Positions 32,585-45,650 of a stretch of 64,000 nt of DNA are shown here, piece after piece. Location: NCBI RefSeq assembly GCF_003933735.1, contig NZ_RSED01000010.1, forward strand, positions 121,210 through 185,209. The letters run 5' to 3'. Position 1 is the stretch's first letter; each line of letters opens with the position of its first letter. The DNA is from Aquabacterium soli (lineage in GTDB: Bacteria; Pseudomonadota; Gammaproteobacteria; Burkholderiales; Burkholderiaceae_C). The translations under genes and the position numbers were made by a program. The notes under the pieces were generated by a model, which had not been told where the DNA came from, ran no database searches, and worked only from the letters and a program-made list of their open reading frames with translations.

Positions 32585-33887
32585 GTGGCCGACAGCCACG
32601 ATTGAGGATGTCTGTGACCTCATCGTTGACTGCGTGAACAAGACCGCTCCCGTGGTCGCACATGAAACTCCATTCAGGATGATTCGAACTACGAATGTGC
32701 GTCACGGTCGAATCGATCTCAGTGAATGCCGATACGTCGAAGAAGACACCTACGAAAAGTGGACTCGCAGAGCCAATTTGCAGCCAGGCGATGTCATCCT
32801 GACACGGGAGGCGCCAATCGGTGAGGTTGGTATGGTCAAGGAAGCCGAGGGCGTGTTTCTCGGACAGAGGTTGATGCAGTACCGCGCCAACCCGAAGCTT
32901 CTCGATTCCCGCTTTCTCCTGTACACGTTCTTGTCGCCAGCTTTGCAGCACCAATTCGGGAGCCATGAGGGGTCTGGCTCGGTCGTAAGCCACATCCGGG
33001 TAGGAGACTGCTTCAAGTTCAAACTCAGCTTGCCTCCCATTGGTATTCAACGAGAGATTGCCTCGACTTTGGGGGCTCTTGACGACCGCATCACCCTCCT
33101 GCGCGAAACCAACGCCACACTCGAAGCCATTGCCCAGGCGCTGTTCAAGTCGTGGTTCGTCGATTTCGACCCCGTGCGCGCCAAGATGGCAGGCCATGCC
33201 CCCGAAGGCATGGACGAGGCCACTGCGGCGCTGTTCCCTGATGCATTGGAGGAGACGGCGTTGGGCTTGGTGCCGAAGGGGTGGAAGAAGATGCCATTGG
33301 CAGATGCTGTCGAGTTCAACCCTCCTCGACCGTTGAAGAAGGGTGCGCTTGCCCCCTACCTGGAAATGGCCAACGTTGCGACCACCGGACATCGCACAGA
33401 TGTCCCTATCCAGCGTGAATTGGGGTCCGGGACCAAGTTCTGCAATGGCGACACGCTACTGGCGCGCATCACGCCGTGCCTGGAAAACGGCAAGGCTGCA
33501 TTCGTGGACTTCCTTGCCGACGGCCAGATTGGCTGGGGGTCAACAGAGTTTTTAGTGATGCGACCCAAGAGCACTTTGCCAGACTACTTTGTGTACCTGC
33601 TCTGTAAACACCGGCCCTTCCTGGAGTTTGCCATCCAGAGCATGGTGGGCACGAGCGGGCGTCAACGCATTCAAAACGAAGCGCTTAGCCGCTATCTGAT
33701 TGCTGTACCAACTGATGCTATCGGGATGGCGTTCGGTCAAATGGTTTCAGTCATTCAATCCAGCATCGCAGCCAATGACGAAGAGGCGAAAACTCTGGGA
33801 GCCTTGCGTGACACATTACTCCCCCGCCTCATCTCCGGCCAACTCCGCCTGCCTGAGGCCCACGCTCAATTAAAGGCCGCCGCATGA
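32574..33887 (+). CDS. hsdS: Type I restriction-modification specificity subunit
   Basis: 437 residues giving the DNA target specificity. There are two target-recognition domains (about 1-150 and 240-370), each followed by the conserved helical spacer (LPPIGIQREIASTLGALDDRITLLRETNATLEAIAQALFKSWFVDFDP; and the C-terminal LGALRDTLLPRLISGQL). Recognition sequence cannot be inferred. It overlaps hsdM and the next gene (ATGA at 33884). Confidence 0.93.
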   Translation: MSSEWPTATIEDVCDLIVDCVNKTAPVVAHETPFRMIRTTNVRHGRIDLSECRYVEEDTYEKWTRRANLQPGDVILTREAPIGEVGMVKEAEGVFLGQRLMQYRANPKLLDSRFLLYTFLSPALQHQFGSHEGSGSVVSHIRVGDCFKFKLSLPPIGIQREIASTLGALDDRITLLRETNATLEAIAQALFKSWFVDFDPVRAKMAGHAPEGMDEATAALFPDALEETALGLVPKGWKKMPLADAVEFNPPRPLKKGALAPYLEMANVATTGHRTDVPIQRELGSGTKFCNGDTLLARITPCLENGKAAFVDFLADGQIGWGSTEFLVMRPKSTLPDYFVYLLCKHRPFLEFAIQSMVGTSGRQRIQNEALSRYLIAVPTDAIGMAFGQMVSVIQSSIAANDEEAKTLGALRDTLLPRLISGQLRLPEAHAQLKAAA

Positions 33888-35599
33888 GCGTCCCCTCCCA
33901 CGACGACATCCTGGCCTTGCTGGATCAACTCAGAGATCACACCGCAGATGATCTCGAAAGCTTCCACCTTGATTTCAAGCTCTCGCACGGGCCCAAGGAA
34001 GATCTCAAGGTGGCCAGCGAGTACGCCGTGTGCTTTGCCAATGCGGGTGGCGGTGTCGTGGTGTTTGGGGTGGCCGACAAAATCAAGGGCCGTGCCCAAG
34101 CCATCGTGGGCACGCAGGGGCACGATGTGGACATGTTCAAACGCGGCATCTACGATGGCACACGCCCTGGCATCGAAGCAGAGGTGTTCGCGTTGCCCGT
34201 ACCGGAGGGTACAGGCACCTTGCTGGTGGTCCGCGTGCCCGAGGGGCCACGCAAGCCCTATGGCACGGCAGCCGGCCTGTACAAGCAGCGCGTGGGCAAG
34301 CACTGCATGCCAATGGACGGCACGGTGTTCCAGCGTGCGCAGGTGGCCAGCGCGGCACTGGATTGGAGCGGTGAGCCCGCACAGGGCCTGGCGCTGACCG
34401 ATCTAGACCCACTGCAGATCGAGCGCGCCCGGCAGGTGCTGCGAAGCAAGGCGCCATCGTCTGGCTTGCTGGGCCTCTCTGACACTGAATTCTTGCAAGG
34501 GCTTGAGGCGGTGCGTGATGGCCGTGTCACCCACACCGGCCTGCTGCTCTTTGGGCGCCGCGAGGTGTTGGCACGCTGTTGCCCACAAGCGCAGTTCCAC
34601 TACGTGCTGCACGACAGCGAAACCACCGTGGCCCGCAACGACATCGACCGCCTGCCCTTGCTCGAAGCCGTCGAGCGCATGGAGCAGGTGTTCGTGGGGC
34701 CACTGAACCCTGAGAAAGAAATCGAGCTGGGGCTGTTCAAGATGCGCATCCCCCAGTACCCGATCGAAGGCGTGCGCGAAGCTGTGTTGAACGCGTTGAC
34801 CCACCGGGATTACCTCCACCCGGGCGAGATCCTGGTGAGGCATTCTGCGCAGGAACTGGTGGTCACCAGCCCAGGCGGCTTCGTGGCAGGCATCACCCCA
34901 GAGAACATCCTTCGCCATGAGGCCGTGCCGCGCAACCGTACCCTGGCCAATGCGCTGGTCAAGCTGCGGCTGGTTGAGTCGTCCGGCATCGGCCGCAAAC
35001 GCATCTTCAGGTCAGCCCTGATCTACGGCAAGCGCCGCCCTCAGTACCAGACCGACGGCCACGCGGTTACCTTGCGGTTGTTCAACCGGCAAACCCATGA
35101 TGCCGTGGCACAGGTGGTGGCGCGCCTTGATGCGGTGGGCGCCGAGGTATCGCTCGACCATTTGTTGGTGCTGGATGCCTTGATGGGGCAATCGTTCATC
35201 GATGTGGCCGAGGTCGCTCAGGTACTGCAACTGCCCCGTGATGATGCCAAGCTGGTGCTGGAGGCCATGTGCACCCCCCCTTTGAACTTGCTGGAACGCA
35301 AGGGGCACACATCCGCGGCGACCTTTCACTTGGCCAAGGGTGTGGCCACCACCCTGAAAGGCAAGGCTGCGTACACCCGCACGCGCGGGTTGAATCCCGT
35401 GCGTTACGCTGAACTGGTCCGTGAGTACCTCAAGGATCACCAGCGCATCAACAACACCCAGTTGAGGGAACTGCTGGGCTTGGGAGATTCGCCGTCAGCC
35501 AAGGTCGAAGCCTCAAGGCTTTTCAAGAAATGGAGCCAGGAAGATGGCTTCTTGCACAAGCAAATGGAAAAGGGGAAACCTTTTTACACCTTGCGTTGA
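33884..35599 (+). CDS. AlbA_2/Schlafen-type ATP-binding regulator embedded in the hsd operon
   Basis: 571 residues, translationally coupled to hsdS. Residues ~15-135 form an AlbA_2 (Schlafen AAA_4) domain (LESFHLDFKLSHGPKEDLKVASEYAVCFANAGGGVVVFGV). Residues ~290-400 carry the C-terminal ATPase-like module common to RecG-like AlbA_2 proteins (EAVLNALTHRDYLHPGEI, SPGGF, RNRTLANAL, SSGIGRKRIF). The tail has winged-helix-like segments. Such genes often sit inside type I restriction loci in defence islands; the function is not settled. It may also bind the repeated sites downstream, before hsdR. Confidence 0.8.
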   Translation: MSVPSHDDILALLDQLRDHTADDLESFHLDFKLSHGPKEDLKVASEYAVCFANAGGGVVVFGVADKIKGRAQAIVGTQGHDVDMFKRGIYDGTRPGIEAEVFALPVPEGTGTLLVVRVPEGPRKPYGTAAGLYKQRVGKHCMPMDGTVFQRAQVASAALDWSGEPAQGLALTDLDPLQIERARQVLRSKAPSSGLLGLSDTEFLQGLEAVRDGRVTHTGLLLFGRREVLARCCPQAQFHYVLHDSETTVARNDIDRLPLLEAVERMEQVFVGPLNPEKEIELGLFKMRIPQYPIEGVREAVLNALTHRDYLHPGEILVRHSAQELVVTSPGGFVAGITPENILRHEAVPRNRTLANALVKLRLVESSGIGRKRIFRSALIYGKRRPQYQTDGHAVTLRLFNRQTHDAVAQVVARLDAVGAEVSLDHLLVLDALMGQSFIDVAEVAQVLQLPRDDAKLVLEAMCTPPLNLLERKGHTSAATFHLAKGVATTLKGKAAYTRTRGLNPVRYAELVREYLKDHQRINNTQLRELLGLGDSPSAKVEASRLFKKWSQEDGFLHKQMEKGKPFYTLR

Positions 35600-35622
35600 G
35601 CTACTAAAGGCAGTGGCAAGCA

Positions 35623-35704
35623 TTTAGCAAGTGTTTAGCAAATGCTAAACACCCCGTTTAAACACAATAAAATCAACAACTTGCGGTTTGCTTTTGCTAA
35701 ACAC
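35623..35704. promoter_or_regulatory. Cluster of TTTAGCAA/TGCTAAAC sites before hsdR
   Basis: In the 205-nt AT-rich gap ahead of hsdR: TTTAGCAA at 35623-35630; an inverted repeat GTTTAGCA-AA-TGCTAAAC at 35633-35650; TGCTAAACAC at 35643-35652 and again at 35695-35704. A GTTTAAAC palindrome lies between (35656-35663). Several copies of one half-site in both orientations are typical of a cooperative repressor site. The binding protein is unknown; the AlbA_2 gene product or the XRE protein are candidates. Confidence 0.55.
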
Positions 35705-35804
35705 TCTGTGAACAGTGCGAAGAAAGCAGAAATCAAAGTCTGTCCATTTAAACTTGTAACCAAACCGCATACAAAAATCGCCAAGGCATGACGCAAGGGA
35801 GCCC

Positions 35805-38800
35805 ATGACCGAAGATCAGCTCGAACAAGAAGCACTGAGTTGGCTCATCGAGGTTGGCTATACGCATCTTCATGGCCCTGACATCGCGCCCGATGGCACG
35901 AGCCCTGAACGCGATTCATACCGCCAAGTACTTTTGCCACGGCGCCTGCGCGATACCATTGCCCGCCTGAATCCGCACCTCCCCCCGGCCGCCCAGGAAG
36001 ATGCCTTCCAACAGGTCCGAGACCTGGGCACCCCCGCCTTGCTGTCGGCCAACCAGCATTTCCACAGGCTGCTGGTGGCCGGCGTGCCAGTGCAGTACCA
36101 ACAAGATGGCGAAACCCGGGGTGACTTCACCCGCCTGATCGATTGGGCCGATGCCACCGCAAACGAATGGTTGGCCGTCACCCAGTTCACCGTCAAGGGC
36201 CCGCGCCACACGCGCCGCCCTGACATCATCCTGTTCCTCAACGGCCTGCCCGTGGTGCTACTAGAGCTGAAAAACCCGGCCGACGAGCAAGCCAACATCT
36301 GGAAGGCCTACGACCAGATCCAGACCTACAAGGAGCAGATCCCGGATGTGTTCCAGTACAACGAGGTGCTGGTGGCATCGGATGGCTCCGAAGCACTGAT
36401 GGGCTCGCTGTCGAGCAACGCCGAGCGCTTCATGGCATGGCGCACCATCGACGGCGTCACGCTCGACCCGCTGGGCCAGTTCAACGAGCTGGAAACCTTG
36501 GTGCGAGGCGCGTTGGCCCCCACCTATTTGCTGGACTACTTGCGCTACTTCGTGCTGTTCGAGGACGACGGTGGCCTGATCAAGAAGATCGCTGGCTATC
36601 ACCAGTTCCACGCCGTGCGCGCAGCCATCGAGCAGGTGGTGGCCGCCTCTCGCCCAGGCGGCACGCACAAGGGTGGTGTGGTCTGGCATACCCAGGGCAG
36701 CGGCAAAAGCATCACCATGACCTGCTTCGCGGCGCGGGTGATGCAAGAGCCGGCCATGCAGAACCCTACCATCGTGGTCATCACCGACCGCAATGACCTG
36801 GACGGCCAGCTCTTCGGCGTGTTCAGCCTGGCGCAAGACCTGCTGCGCGAACAGCCCGTGCAGGTTGAAACCAGGCAAGACCTGCGCGCCAAGCTGACCA
36901 ACCGGCCTTCTGGTGGCATCGTTTTCGCCACCATCCAGAAGTTCATGCCGGGCGAGGACGAAGACACCTTCCCGCTGCTCTCCAACCGCAGCAACATTGT
37001 GGTGATTGCTGACGAAGCACACCGCACGCAGTACGGCTTCGAGGCCAAGCTCAAAACGGTCAAACGCAAGGTAGGCAAGGCCGATGGGGAGTCGTCGGCA
37101 CTGACGACGGGCGGCGAAGCCAGCTCGGTGGTCCCCACCAACTTCGTCCTTCCCTCGTACAAGGTCGAGAAGGCTGTGACCACCGAGGCTCATAAGTACC
37201 AGGCTGGCTACGCGCAACACCTGCGCGATGCCTTGCCCAACGCGACTTTCGTAGCCTTCACCGGCACGCCCGTGTCCAGCGAAGACCGCGACACCCGGGC
37301 CGTGTTTGGCGACTACATCCATGTCTACGACATGCAGCAGGCCAAGGAAGATGGCGCCACCGTGGCCATCTACTACGAGAGCCGTCTGGCCAAGCTCAGC
37401 CTGAAGCAGGAAGCGTTGCCCCACCTCGATGAAGAGGTGGATGAACTGGCTGAAGACGAAGAGGAAAGCACACAGGCCAAGCTCAAAAGCCGCTGGGCCG
37501 CCCTGGAAAAGGTGGTGGGGGCAGAGCCTCGCGTGACAGCAGTAGCAGCCGACCTGGTCAAGCACTTTGAAGAGCGCAACAAGGCGCAGAATGGCAAAGC
37601 CATGGTGGTGGCCATGAGCCGAGACATCTGCGTGCACCTGTACGACGAGATCATCAAGCTGCGCCCTGACTGGCATGACGCAGACCCGGAGAAGGGCGCA
37701 GTCAAGATCGTGATGACCGGCTCGGCCAGCGACAAGGCCTTGCTGCGCCCCCACATCTACAGCGGCCAAGTCAAAAAGCGGCTGGAGAAGCGCTTCAAAG
37801 ACCCGGCCGACCCGCTGCGTCTGGTGATCGTGCGCGACATGTGGCTGACCGGCTTTGATGCACCGTGCGTACACACCCTGTACGTGGACAAGCCCATGAA
37901 GGGTCACAACCTCATGCAGGCCATTGCCCGCGTGAACCGCGTGTTCAAGGACAAGCAAGGCGGCTTGGTGGTCGATTACATCGGCATCGGCAACGAGCTG
38001 AAAGCCGCCATGAAGGAGTACACAGCCAGCAAGGGCCGTGGCAAGCCGACCGTGGATACCCACGAAGCCTATGCTGTGCTGGAAGAAAAGCTCGACGTGC
38101 TGCGCGCCATGCTGCACGGCTTTGACTACAGCGGCTTTCTCACGGGTGGGCACAAGGTGCTGGCCGGTGCAGCCAACCACATCCTGGGGTTGAAAAGCGA
38201 AGGCCAACGCGACGGCAAAAAGCGCTTTGCTGACACAGCCCTGGCCATGAGCAAGGCCTTCACGCTTTGCTGCACGCTGGATGAAGCCAAGACCGTCCGC
38301 GAAGAAGTGGCCTTCATGCAAGCCGTGAAGGTGATCCTGACCAAGAAGGACATCACCCAGCAAAAGAAGACCGATGAGCAGCGCGAGCTGGCCATCCGTC
38401 AGATCATCGGTTCGGCAGTAGTGTCTGACAGCGTGGTGGACATCTTCGATGCTGTGGGACTGGACAAACCCAACATCGGCCTGCTGGATGACGAGTTCCT
38501 GGCGCAGGTGAAGAACCTGCCCGAGCGCAACCTCGCTGTGGAGCTACTGGAGCGTCTGCTCGAAGGCGAAATCAAGAGCCGCTTCGCCACCAATGTTGTG
38601 CAGGAGCGCAAGTTCTCTGAGCTGCTTGGTAACGTCATCAAGCGCTACCAGAACCGTTCCATCGAAACCGCCCAGGTGATGGAAGAACTGGTGGAGATGG
38701 CCAAGAAATTCCGTGAGGCAACCTTACGCGGCGAAAGCCTGGGCCTGAGCGACGACGAGGTGAAGTTCTACGACGCGCTGATCACCAACGAATCAGCGGT

Positions 38801-39026
38801 GCGAGAGCTGAGCGACGAGACGCTCAAGAAGATCGCCCATGAGCTGACCGAAAGCCTACGCCAGAACATCAGCGTGGACTGGGCTCAGCGCGAGAGCGTT
38901 CGGGCCAAGCTGCGCTTGATGGTCAAACGCATCCTGCGAAAGTACAAGTACCCACCTGACTACGCCGACGCGGCTGTGGACTTGGTACTCACACAAGCCG
39001 AGAAGATCGGAGAAGCGTGGGTATAG
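35805..39026 (+). CDS. hsdR: Type I restriction enzyme endonuclease/translocase subunit
   Basis: 1073 residues. The N-terminal PD-(D/E)xK nuclease is visible ([22 protein letters not shown], residues ~137-156). Helicase motifs follow: [10 protein letters not shown] (Walker A, ~295), [12 protein letters not shown] (DEAH, ~400), FTGTPV, and [12 protein letters not shown] with a downstream [10 protein letters not shown] (motif VI). The C-terminal HsdR helical domain interacts with HsdM/S. It cuts and translocates unmodified DNA. It has its own upstream region with repeated operator-like sites, so restriction may be expressed later than modification. Confidence 0.95.
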   Translation: MTEDQLEQEALSWLIEVGYTHLHGPDIAPDGTSPERDSYRQVLLPRRLRDTIARLNPHLPPAAQEDAFQQVRDLGTPALLSANQHFHRLLVAGVPVQYQQDGETRGDFTRLIDWADATANEWLAVTQFTVKGPRHTRRPDIILFLNGLPVVLLELKNPADEQANIWKAYDQIQTYKEQIPDVFQYNEVLVASDGSEALMGSLSSNAERFMAWRTIDGVTLDPLGQFNELETLVRGALAPTYLLDYLRYFVLFEDDGGLIKKIAGYHQFHAVRAAIEQVVAASRPGGTHKGGVVWHTQGSGKSITMTCFAARVMQEPAMQNPTIVVITDRNDLDGQLFGVFSLAQDLLREQPVQVETRQDLRAKLTNRPSGGIVFATIQKFMPGEDEDTFPLLSNRSNIVVIADEAHRTQYGFEAKLKTVKRKVGKADGESSALTTGGEASSVVPTNFVLPSYKVEKAVTTEAHKYQAGYAQHLRDALPNATFVAFTGTPVSSEDRDTRAVFGDYIHVYDMQQAKEDGATVAIYYESRLAKLSLKQEALPHLDEEVDELAEDEEESTQAKLKSRWAALEKVVGAEPRVTAVAADLVKHFEERNKAQNGKAMVVAMSRDICVHLYDEIIKLRPDWHDADPEKGAVKIVMTGSASDKALLRPHIYSGQVKKRLEKRFKDPADPLRLVIVRDMWLTGFDAPCVHTLYVDKPMKGHNLMQAIARVNRVFKDKQGGLVVDYIGIGNELKAAMKEYTASKGRGKPTVDTHEAYAVLEEKLDVLRAMLHGFDYSGFLTGGHKVLAGAANHILGLKSEGQRDGKKRFADTALAMSKAFTLCCTLDEAKTVREEVAFMQAVKVILTKKDITQQKKTDEQRELAIRQIIGSAVVSDSVVDIFDAVGLDKPNIGLLDDEFLAQVKNLPERNLAVELLERLLEGEIKSRFATNVVQERKFSELLGNVIKRYQNRSIETAQVMEELVEMAKKFREATLRGESLGLSDDEVKFYDALITNESAVRELSDETLKKIAHELTESLRQNISVDWAQRESVRAKLRLMVKRILRKYKYPPDYADAAVDLVLTQAEKIGEAWV

Positions 39027-39060
39027 CACCTGTGCGATTAAGGCACGGTACTTGGCGGCC

Positions 39061-39375
39061 TTAGGCGACATACACCGTCTTCCGCTCTGCCTCCACCTGA
39101 GAGCGCAGGTACGGGTTCTTGAGGGCCGCCTGCGTCAGCAGATCCACCGGTCGGTGGAACAGTTGCTCCAGTCCTTCCTTGAGCACGAAGTAGTGCTCCG
39201 CATAGTCGGCGGGCTGTGCTGCTTCAAGCTCGACCAAAAAGTCCAGGTCACTGCTGGCCTCGGAGAAATCATCCCTGACGGCTGATCCAAACACGTCCAA
39301 CCTGCGCGCATGGGCACGGCGGCAGAGTTCCGCCAGTGCCTCACGCTGCTCCAGGATGAACGCTTGGATGGCCAC
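39061..39375 (-). CDS. MntA-like minimal nucleotidyltransferase (orphan)
   Basis: 104 residues with the MNT signature LDVFGSAVRDDFSEASSDLDFLVE (GSx10DxD). MntA AMPylates and silences the HEPN RNase HepT in type VII toxin-antitoxin pairs. No HepT gene lies next to it: downstream is the convergent hsdR, and upstream, 6 nt away, is gyrB. It is either a solitary survivor or a DUF-type NTase with another partner. It is probably co-transcribed with gyrB. Confidence 0.8.
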   Translation of the reverse strand: MAIQAFILEQREALAELCRRAHARRLDVFGSAVRDDFSEASSDLDFLVELEAAQPADYAEHYFVLKEGLEQLFHRPVDLLTQAALKNPYLRSQVEAERKTVYVA

Positions 39376-39381
39376 GATGAA

Positions 39382-41979
<2,598 letters not shown>

Positions 41980-42019
41980 TTAGCCTTTTTAGGGGGCATT
42001 TGCCCCGGGCAGGGCTGTC

Positions 42020-43147
42020 TCAGATCCGCATCGGCATCACGACGTACTTGAAGCCTTCGAACTCCGGGTTCGTGATCAAGGCCGAGCTGTTGGCGTCGTG
42101 CAATGACACGGTCACCATGTCCTGGCTCATGTTGGCCAGCACGTCCATCAGGTAGCCCACGTTGAAGCCGATCTCGAAGCTGTCGCCGCCGTAGTCGATC
42201 TCGAGCTCTTCCTTGGCCTCTTCCTGCTCGGCGTTGCTCGAAGCAATGCCCAGCACGCCCGGCGCGAAGTTCATGCGCACGCCCTTGAACTTTTCGGACG
42301 TGAGGATGGCGGCGCGCTGCAGGCTGGCCAGCAGGGTGGCACGGCCCAGGGTGATGTGGTTCTTGTGGTTCTTGGGGATGACGCGGTTGTAGTCAGGAAA
42401 CTTGCCCTCGACCAGCTTGGTGACGAACTCCAGGCCGCCAAAGGCGAACTTGGCCTGGTTGCCGGCAAAGCGCATCTCGATCTGAGCCTCTTCGCCCTCG
42501 GCGGCCTTGCCGTCGTCCTTCAGCAGGCGCTGCAGCTCCAGCACCGTCTTGCGCGGCAGGATCACCTCCTGCTTGGGCATGTCCACGTCCAGGTTGGCCT
42601 GGGCCAGGGCCAGGCGGTGGCCGTCGGTGGCCACCAGGGTCAGGCTCTTGCCTTCCGCCACGAACAGGATGCCGTTGAGGTAGTAGCGGATGTCGTGCAC
42701 GGCCATGGCGAAGTGCACCTGGCCGATCAGCAGCTTGAGCGTCTTCTGGGGCACGCTGAAGGCGGGTCCGAAATCCGCAGCCTCCTGCACCAGGGGGAAG
42801 TCTTCGGCCGGCAGCGTCTGCAGCGTGAACTTGCTCTTGCCGGCCTGCAGCGTCAGCTTGGTCTGGTTGGCCGTGAGCGACACGGTCTGGTCGCTGGGCA
42901 GGCTCTTGAGGATGTCGCCCACCTTCTTGGCGCCCACGGTGACGGCGTAGTCGCCTTCGTCACCACCCAGCTCGGCCGTGGTGCGGATCTGGATCTCCAG
43001 GTCGCTGGTGACCAGTTCGATCTGCGGGCCCTTCTTGCGGATCAGCACATTGGCCAGGATGGGCAATGTGTGACGGCGTTCGACGATCCCGCTGACCGAT
43101 TGCAGGGCCGAGAGAACTTTTTCCTGGGCTGCTTTCAACACAATCAT
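42020..43147 (-). CDS. dnaN: DNA polymerase III sliding clamp (beta subunit)
   Basis: 375 residues. The beta-clamp features are MIVLKAAQEKVLSALQSVSGIVERRHTLPILANVLI at the start, ATDGHRLALAQ in the middle and the C-terminal FKYVVMPMRI (hydrophobic cleft/terminus). Length is close to E. coli (366). It follows dnaA by 268 nt of AT-richer DNA that contains DnaA boxes. Confidence 0.97.
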   Translation of the reverse strand: MIVLKAAQEKVLSALQSVSGIVERRHTLPILANVLIRKKGPQIELVTSDLEIQIRTTAELGGDEGDYAVTVGAKKVGDILKSLPSDQTVSLTANQTKLTLQAGKSKFTLQTLPAEDFPLVQEAADFGPAFSVPQKTLKLLIGQVHFAMAVHDIRYYLNGILFVAEGKSLTLVATDGHRLALAQANLDVDMPKQEVILPRKTVLELQRLLKDDGKAAEGEEAQIEMRFAGNQAKFAFGGLEFVTKLVEGKFPDYNRVIPKNHKNHITLGRATLLASLQRAAILTSEKFKGVRMNFAPGVLGIASSNAEQEEAKEELEIDYGGDSFEIGFNVGYLMDVLANMSQDMVTVSLHDANSSALITNPEFEGFKYVVMPMRI

Positions 43148-43191
43148 TTCATTCTTTCAAATTGGTCGTCGTAGTAGAGGGCCGCTTTTTC

Positions 43192-43347
43192 TGTGCACAA
43201 CCGTATTTTGTCCTGATCCATCAAGGGTTTAGGGTCGGGACAAGCTTGTGGGCCACACACCTCGTCGTTTTGGGGACAACAGACAACAACTTGGGCAAAA
43301 CGCGAAGGGCTGTGGACAAGGGGTGGCTTGTCCTTTTTTTATCCACA
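43192..43347. other. DnaA-box cluster in the dnaA-dnaN gap
   Basis: The 268-nt dnaA-dnaN gap holds a perfect TTATCCACA (43339-43347), a near match TGTGGACAA (43311-43319, reverse of TTGTCCACA), and a weaker TGTGCACAA (43192-43200), with a T-run beside the perfect box. It may be part of a bipartite origin or autoregulate dnaN. Confidence 0.55.
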
Positions 43348-43415
43348 ACGTTGTTGGCTTGACATCCTCTCAGAAATCGGGGTGGCTGCCATGACAGCCC
43401 TCTCAGCGCTGATTC

Positions 43416-44996
43416 TCAACCCTTGAGCGTCTGTTCCAGCACGTGCAGCTGCTGGTTCAGCTCGGTGTCCTTGGCGCGCTCGCCACCGATCTTGCGCACG
43501 GCGTGCAGCACGGTGGTGTGGTCGCGGCCCCCGAACAGCTCGCCGATCTCGGGCAGGCTCTTCTGGGTCAGTTCCTTGGCGAGGTACATGGCGATCTGGC
43601 GCGGGCGGGCGATGCTGGCCGGGCGCTTCTTGCTGTACATGTCGGCCACCTTGATCTTGTAGAAATCGGCGACCGTCTTCTGGATGTTCTCGACGCTGAT
43701 CTGGCGGTTCTGGATGGACAGCAGGTCTTTCAGGGCCTCGCGCGCCAGGGTGATCGTGATCTCCTTGTGGCTGAAGCGGGCGAAGGCCAGCACCTTGCGC
43801 AGGGCGCCTTCAAGCTCGCGCACGTTGGCGCGCACGTTCTTGGCCACGAAGAAGGCGACGTCCTCGGGCATGGCAATGCCCTCCTGGTCGGCCTTCTTGA
43901 TCAGGATGGCCACGCGCATTTCCAGCTCGGGCGGCTCGATGGCCACCGTGAGGCCGGCGTCGAAGCGGGAGGTCAGGCGCTCATCGATGTTGGCCAGGCC
44001 CTTGGGGTAGGTGTCGCTGGTCATGATGATGTGTGCCTTCTTGGCCAGCAGGGCCTCGAACGCGTTGAAGAACTCTTCTTGCGTCCGGTCCTTGCCCGCA
44101 AAGAACTGCACGTCATCGATCAGCAGCAGATCCAGGCTGTGGTACTTGGCCTTGAGCTCGTCAAACGTCTTGCGCTGGTAGTTCTTGACCACGTCGGAGA
44201 TGAACTGCTCGGCGTGCAGGTACAGGATGCGCGCGTCGGGCTTGTCGGCCAACAGGGCATTGCCCACGGCGTTCATCAGGTGGGTCTTGCCCAGGCCCAC
44301 GCCGCCGTAGATGAACAGCGGGTTGTACATGTGGCCGGGGGCGCCGGCCACGTGCAGGGCGGCGGTGCGTGCCATCTGGTTGGCGCGGCCGGGCACCAGG
44401 TTGTCGAAGGTGAGCCCCGGGTTCAGGCCCATGACCTGCGGGTGGCCGTTGCGGCGTTGTCCGCCATGCAGGCCGACCACGTTGTGCGGGTGCTCGCCCT
44501 GCTCGCTCAGCACCACGGTGTGCGGGCCGGCGCTGGGCGGCAGCGGGTTGATGCCGCCCTGGTAGTTGCCAGAGGCGCGGGCGGCCAGTGCGTTGGGCGG
44601 CAAGGCCGTGCCCATGGTGCCCAGGCTGTGCGGGCCCTGGGCATTGGGCGGCATCATGCTGGGGGCCGCGGGGCGCGCCATCGCCGGGCGGGCGGCCATG
44701 CTGATGTCCAGGCGCACCGGGCCATCGCTCACGCTGGCCAGGATGGCTTCTAGGCGAGTGCTGTACTGCGTGCGGATCCAGTCGAGGATGAAGCGGTTGG
44801 GCACGCGCACGTTGAGCACCGTGGTGTCGCCATCGCGCTGCACATCGGCAGGCGGCAGCGGACGGATCCAGGTGTTGTACTGCTGTTCTGGGAGTTCGGC
44901 GCGCAGCTTCTCGCAGCACTGGGCCCAGACGGCGTCCGGGCTGAAGTTGGGTGCCATCGGGGCACTGGGATCGACGCTGGAATCGGCGGCACTCAT
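43416..44996 (-). CDS. dnaA: Chromosomal replication initiator DnaA
   Basis: 526 residues. Domain I is at ~20-95 ([24 protein letters not shown]). A Pro/Ala-rich domain II is longer than in E. coli. The AAA+ domain has [16 protein letters not shown] and [20 protein letters not shown]. Domain IV carries the DnaA signature near the end ([40 protein letters not shown]). It is divergent from rpmH, as in most Burkholderiales. Confidence 0.97.
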   Translation of the reverse strand: MSAADSSVDPSAPMAPNFSPDAVWAQCCEKLRAELPEQQYNTWIRPLPPADVQRDGDTTVLNVRVPNRFILDWIRTQYSTRLEAILASVSDGPVRLDISMAARPAMARPAAPSMMPPNAQGPHSLGTMGTALPPNALAARASGNYQGGINPLPPSAGPHTVVLSEQGEHPHNVVGLHGGQRRNGHPQVMGLNPGLTFDNLVPGRANQMARTAALHVAGAPGHMYNPLFIYGGVGLGKTHLMNAVGNALLADKPDARILYLHAEQFISDVVKNYQRKTFDELKAKYHSLDLLLIDDVQFFAGKDRTQEEFFNAFEALLAKKAHIIMTSDTYPKGLANIDERLTSRFDAGLTVAIEPPELEMRVAILIKKADQEGIAMPEDVAFFVAKNVRANVRELEGALRKVLAFARFSHKEITITLAREALKDLLSIQNRQISVENIQKTVADFYKIKVADMYSKKRPASIARPRQIAMYLAKELTQKSLPEIGELFGGRDHTTVLHAVRKIGGERAKDTELNQQLHVLEQTLKG

Positions 44997-45372
44997 GTTG
45001 TGGACAAGTCCTTCCTTGGGCCGCAGATTCTACGCTGGCGCAGGGCAGTTTCCGACAGGTTATCCACAGACTTTGGCCTTGCGACCTGTGGCGATAACCC
45101 ATTGACGGCTTGGGCGACTTCTGCTGTAATCCCGGGTTCGACCCGTTGTGAGTTAGGTGCGCCCTTGTCTGGCGCCCGGGCTTGCGGTGTGTCGGTACAT
45201 GGCTTTCGGCAATCGATTCGCAAGCTGTCAACAAACCCGGTCTCGCATGGCGCCTTCGGTGCATGAAAGCCCGGAACATGAAAAACCCCTTCGTGGTCCG
45301 TTCGAACACCCGCCCCGGCGCCTGCCGGCTGTGTGGGCTTGATCGGGCGGCCGGGGGACTGAAGGATTCATC
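44997..45372. other. dnaA-rpmH intergenic region, candidate oriC
   Basis: 376 nt without a gene. It contains a perfect DnaA box TTATCCACA (45060-45068), a one-mismatch box TGTGGACAA (44999-45007, touching the dnaA start), and the rpmH promoter. In Burkholderiales the origin is generally placed at dnaA. Whether oriC is here, in the dnaA-dnaN gap, or both cannot be settled from boxes alone. No strong AT-rich unwinding element is evident on this side. Confidence 0.55.
45102..45130 (+). promoter_or_regulatory. Sigma70 promoter for rpmH-rnpA
   Basis: TTGACG (45102-45107), 17-nt spacer, TGTAAT (45125-45130). It would give a leader of about 235 nt before rpmH. Confidence 0.6.
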
Positions 45373-45507
45373 ATGAAGCGTACTTACCAACCGTCCAAGA
45401 CCCGCCGCGCCCGCACCCACGGCTTCCTGGTCCGCATGAAGACCAAGGGTGGCCGCAAGGTCATCAACGCCCGCCGCGCCAAGGGCCGCCAGCGTCTGGC
45501 TGTCTGA
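45373..45507 (+). CDS. rpmH: Large ribosomal subunit protein bL34
   Basis: 44 residues: starts [20 protein letters not shown] and ends [11 protein letters not shown], the universally conserved L34 sequence, with Arg/Lys-rich RNA-binding composition. It is the first gene of the rpmH-rnpA-yidD-yidC cluster to the right of the origin. Confidence 0.97.
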   Translation: MKRTYQPSKTRRARTHGFLVRMKTKGGRKVINARRAKGRQRLAV

Positions 45508-45650
45508 TCGTCACCCGACGATGAGATGAGGCCGCCGGGCCGCTCCCACGCCTTGTTCGTGGGCGGCACGCATGTGGGTCTTGCCTCGACAGGCTGCATG
45601 GAGGTGCCCAGGAAACCCCTGGCGCTGCTCGGGCAGCCTGAATTTTTTGG

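Noticed and set aside
36261..38363. A 700-codon reverse-strand open frame inside hsdR
   Set aside because: HsdR motifs are unambiguous on the other strand; this frame is His/Gln/Val-rich noise from the codon bias.
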